Assembly (NCBI GenBank): GCA_016869175.1
Contig: VGEV01000007.1
Coordinates: 1 to 52,324 of the forward strand
Length of the DNA stretch: 52,324 nucleotides
Direction of reading: 5' to 3'
Origin: Alphaproteobacteria bacterium
GTDB lineage: Bacteria; Pseudomonadota; Alphaproteobacteria; GCA-2731375
Positions 8,080 through 17,366 of the stretch are shown here, in pieces. Position 1 is the stretch's first letter. Each line of letters begins with the position of its first letter. A program made the position numbers and the translations under genes. The notes under the pieces are model-generated. The model was given only the letters and a program-made list of their open reading frames with translations. It was not told the origin of the DNA and searched no databases.

Positions 8080-10035
8080 ATGGACGAGCGCCACACCACC
8101 GCTGAAGCGCACTTGCCGATCGACGCCAGTGAGGACGTGGGCGTCAATCCGTCATCCGCCCCCAGCATCGGACAGCTCATCGAGCGTCGCCTGGCGTTGA
8201 AGGGACTGGCCGCGGCTGGCGTGCTGGGGGCACTGGCGTCGATGCCCTTGGGCCGCCAAGCAATGGCGCAAGCGGCCGGTCCTTCCAGCCTCGCGTTCAA
8301 GGAAATCCCGCACTCGCTCGACACCACCGACCATGTGCCGGAAGGCTACGAACGGCAAGTGATGGTGCGCTGGGGCGACAGGCTGGCGGCCGACGCGCCA
8401 GCCTTCGACCCGGCCAAGCTGACCGCGGCCGGACAGGTGAAGCAGTTCGGCTATAATTGCGACTTCATCGGCTATCTGCCGCTGCCGCGCGGCTCGCAGA
8501 ACTCCGCGCACGGATTGCTGGTGGTCAACCACGAATACACCAACAGCAATCTGATGTTCGCCGGCCTGGGCTCGGGCCGCACCGCCAACCTGAAGACCAG
8601 CAAGGAGCAGGCGAAGGTGGAACTCGCGGCGCACGGCGTCAGCATCGTCGAGATCAAGAGGGTGAAGGGCCGCTGGCAGGTGGTGGCGAACAGCAAGTAC
8701 AACCGCCGCATCACCGGCCAGACGCCGATGCGCCTGAGCGGGCCGGCGGCTGGCCATGCCAAGCTCAAGACCAGCGCCGATCCGACCGGGACCCGCGTGC
8801 TCGGCACCCTCAACAACTGCGCGGGCGGAGTGACCCCCTGGGGCACGCTGTTGACGGCCGAGGAGAACTTCAACGGCTATTTCGGCGGCGATGCCGCGAA
8901 GCTGCCAGAGGCCGAGGCGTACAAGCGCTACGGCATCAGCCAGAACAGCTGGTATGGCTGGGCCAGCCACTTCGACCGCTTCAATGTCGAGAAGGAGCCG
9001 AACGAGCCCCACCGTTTCGGCTGGGTGGTGGAGATCGACCCCTACGAGCCCGCCAGCACGCCGGTCAAGCATACGGGCCTCGGCCGGTTCAAGCATGAGG
9101 GCGCGCATAGCATCGTCAACAAGGACGGGCGCCTGGTGGTTTACCAGGGCGACGACCAGCGCTTCGACTACGTCTACAAATATGTCAGCGCGGCCAAGTA
9201 CGACGCCGCCAACCCGGCCGCCAACAGCCGGCTGCTGGACGAAGGCACCCTGTTCGTCGCGCAGTTCGCCGACGATGGCAAGGTCATCTGGATGCCGCTG
9301 GTGCATGGCCAGGGTCCACTCATCTCGGAAAACGGCTTCGCCAGCCAGGCTGACATCCTGATCAACACGCGCAAGGCAGCCGACCTGCTGAAGGCGACGC
9401 CGATGGACCGGCCGGAGGACGTCGAGCCCAACCCGGTGAACGGCCGGGTCTATGTCACCCTGACCAACAACGCCGAGCGCAAGACCGACCAGGTGAACAA
9501 GGCCAATCCGCGCGCCGCCAACGCGCATGGCCATGTCGTGGAGATCATTCCACCCGGCAACGGCCCCGCCGACATGGACCATGCGGCGACCGAAGCCAGG
9601 TGGGACATCTTTCTGTTGGCCGGCAAACCGGGGGTGGATGCCGGCGCGCGCTATCACCGTGCCACCAGCGAGCATGGCTGGCTATCCTGCCCGGACAACT
9701 GCGCCTTCGACGCCAAGGGACGCATCTGGATTGCGACCGATGGCGCGCCGACGGCGGCCGACGTCGCCGATGGCCTGTATGCAGCGGACACGACCGGCAA
9801 GGGGCGCGCGCTGACCCGCCTGTTCTACCAAGCGCCGACGGGGGCCGAAGTTTGCGGTCCATGTTTCACGCCGGACGGCAAGACGGTATTCCTGGCTATC
9901 CAGCATCCGGGCGAGGATCCGGGCTCGACCTTCGAGACGCCGAGCACCCGCTGGCCCGACTTCAAGCCGGGCATGCCGCCGCGCCCCTCGGTCGTGGCGG
10001 TGGTGCGGAAGGGCGGCGGCGAAATCGGCGGTTAG
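8080..10035 (+). CDS. phoX: PhoX-family alkaline phosphatase, Tat-exported
   Basis: The 651-residue protein belongs to the PhoX/DUF839 family of Ca2+/Fe3+-dependent periplasmic phosphatases that release phosphate from organic esters. A Tat-type leader is visible: IERRLALKGLAAAGVLGAL (twin Arg near residues 36-37), with likely cleavage after AMAQA. The core carries NNCAGGVTPWGTLLTAEEN, family-typical residues at GRLVVYQGDDQRFDYVYK, and a C-terminal CPDNCAFDAKGRIWIATDG. ATG at 8080 is used; a TTG two codons upstream is possible. No pst or pho genes adjoin, but a Pho box precedes it. Confidence 0.92.
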   Translation: MDERHTTAEAHLPIDASEDVGVNPSSAPSIGQLIERRLALKGLAAAGVLGALASMPLGRQAMAQAAGPSSLAFKEIPHSLDTTDHVPEGYERQVMVRWGDRLAADAPAFDPAKLTAAGQVKQFGYNCDFIGYLPLPRGSQNSAHGLLVVNHEYTNSNLMFAGLGSGRTANLKTSKEQAKVELAAHGVSIVEIKRVKGRWQVVANSKYNRRITGQTPMRLSGPAAGHAKLKTSADPTGTRVLGTLNNCAGGVTPWGTLLTAEENFNGYFGGDAAKLPEAEAYKRYGISQNSWYGWASHFDRFNVEKEPNEPHRFGWVVEIDPYEPASTPVKHTGLGRFKHEGAHSIVNKDGRLVVYQGDDQRFDYVYKYVSAAKYDAANPAANSRLLDEGTLFVAQFADDGKVIWMPLVHGQGPLISENGFASQADILINTRKAADLLKATPMDRPEDVEPNPVNGRVYVTLTNNAERKTDQVNKANPRAANAHGHVVEIIPPGNGPADMDHAATEARWDIFLLAGKPGVDAGARYHRATSEHGWLSCPDNCAFDAKGRIWIATDGAPTAADVADGLYAADTTGKGRALTRLFYQAPTGAEVCGPCFTPDGKTVFLAIQHPGEDPGSTFETPSTRWPDFKPGMPPRPSVVAVVRKGGGEIGG

Positions 10036-10177
10036 CACCCCCTTCATCGCCGATCGGCCAAGCTGCGTCTCTGGGCATCGACCAGGGCTTGGGGGTTTAT
10101 CTCCCTATCGATTATGGGTAATCTTGATGGCTGGCCGCCCGGGGCGGCGGCTGTGGCCTGTGATGCAGGGGGTGGAA

Positions 10178-11041
10178 ATGCAGGGGCTGATGCGCTTGGT
10201 CGTGACGGGTTCGCTCGTCGCCAGCTTGGGCGCGTGCACGACGTGGGATCGCGCCGAATTGGGCAAGATGAGCACGACGGGTGGGCCGTTCGCCGAAGCC
10301 CTGCTCGCCAACTACCTGGAAGAGGGCGATTCGGAGCGCGCTCAATTCGACTGGCTTAACGCCGCGCACTTCTACAACAAGGCGCAAGCGGTGAGCGCGG
10401 GCAAGACCGTGTTGCCCGACGAAGTGGCGAGCCGCGACCTGTCTGCCGCCAAGGCCGATGAGCTGGGCAAAGCCCGCGCGCGTCTGTTGACCGCACTGGA
10501 CGGCAACGGCCGTACGGGCGAGCCGCGCGCCGGCGCCCTGGCGCAGGCCAAGTTCGATTGCTGGCTGGAGCAGGAAGCCGAAGGCTTCCAGAAGGCCGAC
10601 ATCGATGCCTGCAAGAACGATTTCGAAGCGGCGATGCGTGTGCTGCAGTTCAAGCCGGCCGCGGCCGCGGCCGCGGCCGCGCCCGCTCCGGCGGCCCCGG
10701 CCCCGGTGGCAGGCAAGTATTCGATCTACTTCGATTTCGCCAGCAGCGACCTGACCGCCGCCGCCAAGGCGGAAATCAAGAAGATCGCAGCGGACTTCAA
10801 GACCGCCAAGCCGAAGACAGTGCAACTGATCGGCCATGCCGACACCGTCGGCAGTGCCAAGAAGAACCAGGCCCTGGGATTGGATCGTGCGCAGACCGTG
10901 GCTTCGGCGCTGATCGCCGAAGGCGTGGGCTTCGGCGCGATCAAGTCGTCGACCAAGGGTGACACGGCACTTGCGGTGAAGACCAAGAAGGGCACCAAGG
11001 AAGCGCAGAATCGACGCGTCGAGGTGGTGTTCGAGAAGTAG
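10178..11041 (+). CDS. OmpA-family outer-membrane lipoprotein
   Basis: The 287-residue product has a lipoprotein signal ending in LVASLGAC, so it is probably anchored in the outer membrane. The middle region (about residues 30-165) is helical and soluble, followed by an Ala/Pro linker and a C-terminal OmpA domain (IYFDFASSDLT, GHADTVGS, NRRVEVVF) that binds peptidoglycan. ATG at 10178 is chosen because GGGGGTGGAA sits just upstream and the signal peptide then has normal length; the track start at 10124 is too long. The gene is monocistronic and followed by a hairpin terminator. Confidence 0.85.
   Translation: MQGLMRLVVTGSLVASLGACTTWDRAELGKMSTTGGPFAEALLANYLEEGDSERAQFDWLNAAHFYNKAQAVSAGKTVLPDEVASRDLSAAKADELGKARARLLTALDGNGRTGEPRAGALAQAKFDCWLEQEAEGFQKADIDACKNDFEAAMRVLQFKPAAAAAAAAPAPAAPAPVAGKYSIYFDFASSDLTAAAKAEIKKIAADFKTAKPKTVQLIGHADTVGSAKKNQALGLDRAQTVASALIAEGVGFGAIKSSTKGDTALAVKTKKGTKEAQNRRVEVVFEK
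10658..10685 (+). repeat. GCGGCC hexanucleotide tandem repeat in the OmpA-like gene
   Basis: About four exact copies of GCGGCC encode the Ala run of the Ala/Pro linker ahead of the OmpA domain. As a short tandem unit in multiples of six it could change linker length in frame by slippage. Confidence 0.75.
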
Positions 11042-11071
11042 GCGCGGGGGGCTAGCGCGCTGTTCGGCGGC

Positions 11072-11100
11072 GGGGCGCCCTGGCGGCGCCCCGCTTGTTT
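11072..11100 (+). terminator. Likely intrinsic terminator after the OmpA-like gene
   Basis: A perfect 8-bp stem GGGGCGCC/GGCGCCCC with a 5-nt loop lies 31 bp after the stop and is followed by GCTTGTTT. The T tract is short, so termination may be partial. Confidence 0.55.
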
Positions 11101-11124
11101 CCAGGCGACAAGGATCCCCAGGCG

Positions 11125-11724
11125 ATGGCTGACGCCGTGACCTACTACATGACGCCCGCCTCGCCCTATTGCTATCTGGGCGCCGAGCGCTTCACCGCGC
11201 TCCGTCGCCGGTCCGACTTGGCGGTGGCGATCAAGCCGGTCGAAGGCGGCCTGCTGCTGCCGGCGACCGGTGGGCTGCCGTTGGCGCAGCGGCACCCGGC
11301 GCGCAAGGCCTATCGACTGGTCGAATTGGCGCGCTGGCGCCGCCATCTGGGCATGCGCCGGATGAACATCGAGCCTGCGTTCTTTCCGGTGGACGACCGC
11401 CTGGCCGGCCGCTGCATTGTCGCGGCGGCACGGCTTGGCCATGACGCACTCGCGCTCGGCAACGCGCTCGGCGCTTGCGTGTGGGAGCGCCAGGAGAATG
11501 TCGCGGACCCGACGGTGCTGCGCGCCGCCATCGGGCGCGTGGGCCTGCCAGGGCCGCAGATCCTGGCGGAAGCCGAAACCCCGGCCTGCCAGGCCGCCTA
11601 TGCCGCCAACACCGACAAGGCGGTCGCGCGCGGCGTATTCGGCGTGCCGTGGTATGTCTACCGCGACGAGCCGTTCTGGGGCCAGGACCGGCTGGATTTC
11701 CTGGAGCGCGCGCTCATCGGCTGA
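11125..11724 (+). CDS. 2-hydroxychromene-2-carboxylate isomerase/DsbA-family protein
   Basis: The 199-residue protein has the DsbA/kappa-GST thioredoxin-like fold. The start TYYMTPASPYCYLGAERF matches the isomerase class that uses glutathione and a Ser or Cys near residue 12-15. The end GVFGVPWYVYRDEPFWGQDRL is highly typical. The family isomerises chromene carboxylates in naphthalene breakdown, but many members act elsewhere. ATG at 11125 follows AAGGA. No naphthalene genes are nearby, so the exact reaction is open. The 3' end overlaps the convergent Nudix gene. Confidence 0.85.
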   Translation: MADAVTYYMTPASPYCYLGAERFTALRRRSDLAVAIKPVEGGLLLPATGGLPLAQRHPARKAYRLVELARWRRHLGMRRMNIEPAFFPVDDRLAGRCIVAAARLGHDALALGNALGACVWERQENVADPTVLRAAIGRVGLPGPQILAEAETPACQAAYAANTDKAVARGVFGVPWYVYRDEPFWGQDRLDFLERALIG

Positions 11725-12172
11725 GCTTGCGTTGGGGCGAGCCGCGCATCGCTTCGCCCTGGCGCACGATGCGCACCGTCTCGGCCCACAGGCCCAATCC
11801 GCCGATCTCCGCAAGCGCGGTCCAGCGTGCCGCCATCGCATCGCTGCCGGCCGTCGCCTCGCCGGCCCGCCATTCCGCCGCCAGGTCGACCAGGGTGTAG
11901 TGGAACTGCACTCGCCCGGTGTTGTCGTGGCGGATCGAGTCCACCACGTCGATCAGGCCCAGGATGTCGATCTCGACGCCCGCTTCCTCACGCACCTCGC
12001 GCCGGGCTGCTTCGTGCACCGTCTCACCCACCTCCTGCACGCCGCCTGGCAAACTCCATTGGCCAAGTCGCGGTGGCTTGCCGCGTTGGATCAACAACAC
12101 CCGGTCGGCCTGAAACACCACCACGCCCACCCCGACGAAGGGCCGCGCCGGGTAGCTGCGTTCGTCAGTCAT
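11714..12172 (-). CDS. Nudix hydrolase
   Basis: The 152-residue protein contains an exact Nudix box GX5EX7REUXEEXGU at residues 44-66. The preceding WSLPGG and the early VGVVVFQADRVLLIQRG resemble ADP-ribose or nucleotide pyrophosphatases. Such enzymes cut nucleoside diphosphates linked to another group. Its start overlaps the hyuB stop by 8 bp, so it is translationally coupled to the hyu genes. Whether it works in that pathway is unknown; coupling may only reflect compact packing. Confidence 0.92.
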   Translation of the reverse strand: MTDERSYPARPFVGVGVVVFQADRVLLIQRGKPPRLGQWSLPGGVQEVGETVHEAARREVREEAGVEIDILGLIDVVDSIRHDNTGRVQFHYTLVDLAAEWRAGEATAGSDAMAARWTALAEIGGLGLWAETVRIVRQGEAMRGSPQRKLSR

Positions 12173-13883
12173 CGCCGTGGCCGGGCTCCGCCGGCGGGCG
12201 GTAGCCGTAATGCTTCATCAGGTAGTCGCGGCTGAACTTGCCCGTCTGCCAGTCCTGCTCCAGCAATCGCGCCTCGCGCTCGGCCGGCGGGCCATAGCCG
12301 CCGGCGCCCGGCGTCTCTACCACCACCGCCTGTTCCGGCGGCACGACGATGCTGGTCGGCTTGTCCGGCAGCGCCGTCTCGTCGCCGTTGGCGCCCAGCA
12401 GAACGAAGCGGCCGGTACCGCCCGCCTCGGCGCCGAAGATCCCCCACGGGCGATGCACGAAGCGCTCGCCCATGCCATTGAACACCGTGGCATGGCCGAC
12501 CGGCCGCACCACCCGGCGCAGGCCCAGGCCGCCGCGCTGCCGGCCGGCCCCGCCCGAGTCCTCGATCAGGCCGTAGCTTTCGACCAGCAGCGGGTACTCC
12601 ATCTCGATCGCCTCCACCGGCAGATTGGAGGTGTTGGTGATGTGCACCTGCACGCCGTCCTTGCCGTCCTTGCCCGCGCGTCCGCCGAAGCCGCCGCCCA
12701 GCGTCTCCAGATAGAGATAGGGACGGTTGCCGTGCCGGGGATCGTTGCCGAAGAACACCGCCGTGGTGTTGGCGCCGTTGGCGGCGCCCACCGCCTGTTC
12801 CGGCAGCGCCTGCGCCAGCGCGCCGATCAGCACGTCGACCGTGCGCTGGCAGGTATTGGCGCGGCCGGCCACCGGCGCGGGAAACGCGGCGTTGATGACG
12901 CTGGCCGGCGGCGCGCTCACCTCGACCACCCGCACCAGGCCGTGGTTGTTGGGAATGTCGGGGTCCAGCATGCCCTTCAGCACGTAGTATACCGCCGACA
13001 GCGTGGCATTGAGCGGCACGTTGATATTGCCCTTGACCTGCGGGCCGGAGCCGGCGAAGTCGAAGCGGATGCGCTCGCCCTTGACCGTCACCTCGACGAC
13101 GATCGGGATGTCGACGGCGCCCATGCCGTCGTTGTCCAGCACGTCGGCGAAGCGGTAGGTGCCGTCGGGGATGCCGGCAATGGCTTGACGCATGCGCCGC
13201 TCGGTGCGATCCAGAATCTGGGCGAACGCCTCTTCCAGCACGGCGCTGCCATGCCGGCCTACCATCTCCAGCAGCCGCCGCTGGCTCAGGCGGCAGGCGG
13301 CGACCTGCGCGAAATAGTCGCCGCGGCGTTCCTGTGGAACCCGCACATTCAGCAGCAGCAGGTCCAGGATGTCGCGATTGAGCTCGCCCTTGGCGAACAG
13401 CCGCACCACGGGGATGCGCAAGCCTTCCTGGTAGATCTCGGTCATGCCGCCGGCCATGGACCCGGGCGCCATGCCGCCGATATCGGCGTGATGCGCCAGG
13501 TTGCAGACGAAGCCCAACAGCTTCTTGCCGGCGAACACCGGCATGAACAGGTTGACATCCGGCAGATGCGTGCCGCCGGCGGCGTAGGGATCGTTGGCGA
13601 CGAAGATATCGCCTTCATGCATCTCGGACGGCGGGTATTTGGCCAGCACATAGCCCATGACGCTGACCAGCGAGGCCAGATGAATAGGCAGCGAGCGCTC
13701 GGCCTGCACGATCAATTGGCCGCCCGCGCTCATGATCGCGGTCGAGTGGTCGCGCCGTTCCTTGATGTTGGTCGAATACGCCGCCTTGGTGATGGCGATG
13801 TAGCTTTCGTCCGTGATGCTGCGCAGGCCGTTGGCAATGATCTCCAGCGTCACGGGATCGAGCGACGTGCCGGTCTCGTTCAT
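12165..13883 (-). CDS. hyuB: Hydantoinase B/oxoprolinase subunit (HyuB)
   Basis: The 572-residue subunit starts DPVTLEIIANGLRSITDE and carries RRDHSTAIMSAGGQ and GGMTEIYQEG, typical of HyuB. With HyuA it forms the ATP-dependent enzyme that opens N-methylhydantoin, 5-oxoproline or related cyclic imides; some family members are acetone or acetophenone carboxylases. The start overlaps the hyuA stop by 4 bp (ATGA). The longer track ORF extends into hyuA and is rejected. The substrate is inferred from context only. Confidence 0.93.
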   Translation of the reverse strand: MNETGTSLDPVTLEIIANGLRSITDESYIAITKAAYSTNIKERRDHSTAIMSAGGQLIVQAERSLPIHLASLVSVMGYVLAKYPPSEMHEGDIFVANDPYAAGGTHLPDVNLFMPVFAGKKLLGFVCNLAHHADIGGMAPGSMAGGMTEIYQEGLRIPVVRLFAKGELNRDILDLLLLNVRVPQERRGDYFAQVAACRLSQRRLLEMVGRHGSAVLEEAFAQILDRTERRMRQAIAGIPDGTYRFADVLDNDGMGAVDIPIVVEVTVKGERIRFDFAGSGPQVKGNINVPLNATLSAVYYVLKGMLDPDIPNNHGLVRVVEVSAPPASVINAAFPAPVAGRANTCQRTVDVLIGALAQALPEQAVGAANGANTTAVFFGNDPRHGNRPYLYLETLGGGFGGRAGKDGKDGVQVHITNTSNLPVEAIEMEYPLLVESYGLIEDSGGAGRQRGGLGLRRVVRPVGHATVFNGMGERFVHRPWGIFGAEAGGTGRFVLLGANGDETALPDKPTSIVVPPEQAVVVETPGAGGYGPPAEREARLLEQDWQTGKFSRDYLMKHYGYRPPAEPGHGDD

Positions 13884-15925
13884 GAGCGGACCTCCAGGAT
13901 CAGGTTGCCCGCGGCATCGACGCTGCCGCGTTCGCCAGGAAAGATCAGCGTCGTGGCATCGAGCTGCTCGACCACGGCGGGACCGGCCAGCCGATGGCCC
14001 GGCGCCAGGTGTTCGCGCCAATAGACCGGGGTGTCGACGAAGGCCAGGCCGTCGAACGATACCGGCCGGCTATCCGTGGCCGCGGCCTCGCTGGTGGCGG
14101 GTGCCAGCGGCGGCTCCTTCGGCGTTTCCAGGCGGCCGAGCGCGGTCAGACGGAAGTTCACGATCTCCACGGCGTCCTCCGGATTGAAGTAACCATAGCT
14201 GCGCTCATGCGCGGCGAAGAAACGCCGGGTCAGTTCCGCAACGTTGGGCCGCGCCGCCGCCCCTTCGTCGAGCGGCACAGACAGTTCGTAATTCTGCCCG
14301 ACATAGCGCATGTCCAAGCTGAACTGCAGGCTCTGCTGCTCTGGCGCCACCCCTTCGCCCCTGAGCCATGCCACGGCCCGGCGCGCGAGATCCTCCAGTT
14401 CGCCCGCGATATGCACCAGCCGGGCCGCGTCGACCGGCGTCACGCCGCTGGCGACGAAACTCTCACGCAGGTCCGAAACGATCAGGCCCTTGGCGCAAAG
14501 GATGCCCGGCGCCGGAGGCACCAGCACCTGGCGGATGCCGACCGCGCGCGCCACGTCGCTGGCATGCAGCGGGCCGGCCCCACCGAAGGCCAGCAAGGCG
14601 AAGCCGCGCGGATCGTGCCCGCGCTCGACCGAGATCGCCCGCAGCGCGCGCACCATGTTGGCGACCACGATGCCGATGATGCCGTGCGCGGTACGTTCGA
14701 TGCCGAAGCCGAGCCGCGCCGCCGGGCCGGCCAGCGCCGCCCGCGCCGCGGTCACATCCAGCTTCATGCCGCCGCCCAGCAGGCCCCGCGGCGACAGCCG
14801 GCCGAGCGCCAGATTGGCATCGGTCACCGTGGCATCCTGCCCGCCCTGGCCGTAACAGGCGGGACCCGGCAGCGCCCCGGCGCTGGCCGGCCCCACCTTC
14901 ATCAACCCGTCGCGTTCGAACCAGGCGATGGAGCCGCCGCCCGCGCCGACCGCATTGACATCGACGCTGGCCAGTCGCGCCGGATAGCCTTCGATCCAGC
15001 GCTCGTAGGTCAGTTCCGCCGCCGCCTCGCGCACCAGGCAGACATCGGCGCTGGTGCCACCCATGTCCAGCGTAATGACGTTGGGCATGCCAGCCTGGCG
15101 GGCCGCGTCGATGGAGCCGACCACGCCGGCGGCCGGACCCGAGAGGGCAGTGCGGATCGGCAACTGGCGCGCCCGGGCGGGCGACATCAAGCCGCCTTGC
15201 GATTGATTGATGCCCAGCACCGCCGCCGGGGCCACCGCCTTCACCTCGTCCTCGAAGCTGCGCATGTACCGGGCCATCAATGGCTGGAGATATGCGTTCA
15301 GCACCGTTGTCGAAAGCCGCTCGTATTCGCGAAACTCCGGCTGCACCTCGGTCGAAACGGAAACCGGCACGTCGGGCATCGCCGCCTGCAACGCCACCTT
15401 CAGTTCTTGTTCGTGCCGCGGATTGCGGAAAGCGAACAGGAAGCACACGGCGATCGCGCCGGGCCGCGTCGCCCTGACCGCGGCAACGGTGCGTCGCACC
15501 TCGCCCTCGCCCAGCGGCCGCAGCACCCGGCCGTCGGCCATCACCCTCTCTTCCGCTTCCAAGCGTCGCTGGCGCGGTACCAGGGGCGGCGGGAAGTCCT
15601 TTTGCAGGTCGAACATGTGCGGCCGGATCTGGCGGCCGATCTCCAACAGGTCGCGAAAGCCCTTCGTCGTGACCAACGCCACGTCCGCGCCCTTGCCCTG
15701 CAGCAACGCATTGGTCGCCACCGTCGTGCCGTGCGACAGCCGGCCGATGGCGTCAAGCGGGATGCCCTCGCGGACCGCCAGCGCCTTCAGTCCTTCAATC
15801 ACCGCGCGCGCGGGGTTATCCGGTGTCGACGCGGTCTTGTGCAGCACGCTGCGGCCGCTCGCCGCGTCGACGGCGTGAAAGTCCGTGAAGGTGCCCCCGA
15901 CATCGCAACCGATGAACCACGCCAT
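13880..15925 (-). CDS. hyuA: Hydantoinase A/oxoprolinase subunit (HyuA)
   Basis: The 681-residue ATPase subunit opens with WFIGCDVGGTFTDF, the phosphate-binding loop of the ASKHA fold, and carries SHGTTVATNALLQ, TLDMGGTSADV and LLAFGGAGPLHA. It activates the substrate with ATP for ring opening with HyuB. It is the first gene of hyuA-hyuB-Nudix and lies 71 bp downstream of an amidohydrolase on the same strand, so a four-gene operon is likely. Confidence 0.94.
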   Translation of the reverse strand: MAWFIGCDVGGTFTDFHAVDAASGRSVLHKTASTPDNPARAVIEGLKALAVREGIPLDAIGRLSHGTTVATNALLQGKGADVALVTTKGFRDLLEIGRQIRPHMFDLQKDFPPPLVPRQRRLEAEERVMADGRVLRPLGEGEVRRTVAAVRATRPGAIAVCFLFAFRNPRHEQELKVALQAAMPDVPVSVSTEVQPEFREYERLSTTVLNAYLQPLMARYMRSFEDEVKAVAPAAVLGINQSQGGLMSPARARQLPIRTALSGPAAGVVGSIDAARQAGMPNVITLDMGGTSADVCLVREAAAELTYERWIEGYPARLASVDVNAVGAGGGSIAWFERDGLMKVGPASAGALPGPACYGQGGQDATVTDANLALGRLSPRGLLGGGMKLDVTAARAALAGPAARLGFGIERTAHGIIGIVVANMVRALRAISVERGHDPRGFALLAFGGAGPLHASDVARAVGIRQVLVPPAPGILCAKGLIVSDLRESFVASGVTPVDAARLVHIAGELEDLARRAVAWLRGEGVAPEQQSLQFSLDMRYVGQNYELSVPLDEGAAARPNVAELTRRFFAAHERSYGYFNPEDAVEIVNFRLTALGRLETPKEPPLAPATSEAAATDSRPVSFDGLAFVDTPVYWREHLAPGHRLAGPAVVEQLDATTLIFPGERGSVDAAGNLILEVRS

Positions 15926-15996
15926 CCGACCTGTCCCCGCCTCCGTGCGCCGGCGACGATGGCCCGGCGCGACAGCGCTGGCAAGGCAAGACTGGC

Positions 15997-17235
15997 TCAG
16001 GCGCCCAGCGTGTTCTTGTAGAGGCGGCCCGCCTTGGCGATCAGCGACAGGTGCCGGCCCTGCTCCTGCAGCAGGCCGAGATCGGCGCTCGGGTCGCCCT
16101 CGACCACCAGCAGGTCAGCCAGCGCGCCCGGCTGGACCGTGCCGAATTCGCCCACCCGGTTCAACAACTGAGCGGCGACCCCGGTGGCGCTGCGGATCAC
16201 CTCCATCGCCGGCAGCACCTGGGCGCGGATCAGGAACTCCTCCGACTGGTGCACCTGCAGTTCGCCCAGCAGGTCGGTGCCGAACACCGTCGCCACGCCG
16301 GCGCGCTTGGCGATCGCCAGGCTCTCCAGGCCCGGCCCGCGCACGTCGGCGATCTTGGCGATACTGACCTCGGGAAAGCCCAAGCGCTTGCCGTCGCGCG
16401 CCAGCGCGTCGTAGGTGACCAGGGTCGGCACCAGGAAGGCCTTCGCCTGCGCCATGACGGTGGCGATCGGCGCGTCCAGCAGGTTGCCGTGCTCGATCGA
16501 GCGCACGCCAAGCCGCACCGCCCGGCCGATCGCCTCGGGCGTGTAGGCATGCGCCGCCACATAGGTCCGCCAACTCCGCGCCTCGGCGACAATCGCGCTA
16601 ATCTCCTCCTCGGAATACTGCGTGACCCAGATCGGGTCGGCGGGCGAAGCGACGCCGCCCGACGCCATGATCTTGATCTGCGTCGCGCCCTTGCGCAGTT
16701 CCTCGCGCGCCGCGCGCCTGACCGCGTCGACACCGTCGGCGATCACGCCGAACTGCGCCGCCCGACTGCACATCAAGCACATGTCGCCGTCGACATTGCG
16801 GCCGCGAAAGTCGGCATGGCCTCCGGTCTGCGACAATGCGCGGCCGGAATAGAAGATGCGCGGACCCTTGATCAGGTCGTGCTCCACGGCAGTGGCAAGC
16901 CCCCAGTCGGCGCCGCCAGCGTCGCGCACGCTGGTGAAGCCGCGCGCCAGCATGGCTTCCAGCAGCAGGCGCGAGCGAGCGGCGGTCAGCGTGGCTGGCT
17001 CGTGCGCGATCGCCCCCAGGTCGAGCGAGGTGGCGATCGCGTGCACATGCGCATCGATCAGTCCCGGCATCAGGGTGCGGCCATCGAGTGCGAACCGTCG
17101 CGCGCCGGCCGCCTTGATCGGCCGCTCCGAGACTTCGGCGACGCGCGGGCCGTCGACCAGCACGTGCATCCCCTCGCGGCGCGTATCGCTGAGGCCATCG
17201 ATCAGGCCGGCGTTTTCGAACAAGAGCTGGCTCAT
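15997..17235 (-). CDS. Metal-dependent amidohydrolase (imidazolonepropionase/prolidase-like)
   Basis: The 412-residue protein belongs to the amidohydrolase superfamily. Metal ligands are visible as His63-x-His65 in DAHVHA, a Lys in IKIMASGGVASP, His in VAAHAYT and IEHGNLL, and Asp in VFGTDLL. This subgroup hydrolyses N-acyl amino acids, Xaa-Pro dipeptides, carbamates or cyclic amides in the cytoplasm. Being first in the hyuA-hyuB strand and divergent from the TAXI transporter, it fits release or ring opening of an imported amide compound. Confidence 0.88.
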   Translation of the reverse strand: MSQLLFENAGLIDGLSDTRREGMHVLVDGPRVAEVSERPIKAAGARRFALDGRTLMPGLIDAHVHAIATSLDLGAIAHEPATLTAARSRLLLEAMLARGFTSVRDAGGADWGLATAVEHDLIKGPRIFYSGRALSQTGGHADFRGRNVDGDMCLMCSRAAQFGVIADGVDAVRRAAREELRKGATQIKIMASGGVASPADPIWVTQYSEEEISAIVAEARSWRTYVAAHAYTPEAIGRAVRLGVRSIEHGNLLDAPIATVMAQAKAFLVPTLVTYDALARDGKRLGFPEVSIAKIADVRGPGLESLAIAKRAGVATVFGTDLLGELQVHQSEEFLIRAQVLPAMEVIRSATGVAAQLLNRVGEFGTVQPGALADLLVVEGDPSADLGLLQEQGRHLSLIAKAGRLYKNTLGA

Positions 17236-17258
17236 CAGGCATCCCCCCGGCCCAGACT

Positions 17259-17276
17259 AATGGATTGCGAGCCATT
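17259..17276. promoter_or_regulatory. Small dyad between amidohydrolase and TAXI gene
   Basis: AATGG-N8-CCATT is a short inverted repeat in the 131-bp gap between the two divergent starts, where a regulator of both transcription units would be expected. The arms are only 5 bp, so this is tentative. Confidence 0.25.
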
Positions 17277-17366
17277 GGCCAGACCCGGCCGCGGCCTGAT
17301 AAGCTGACGATCGCAGGCAGCGGCGCAAGACCGCGCGAAGCGACAACGTTGGACGGGGAGAAACGC

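Noticed and set aside
10085-10125. Sigma-70-like promoter ahead of the OmpA-like gene (TTGGGG, 17 bp, TTATGG)
   Set aside because: The match to consensus is weak in a region with several similar combinations, so it was not listed as a feature.
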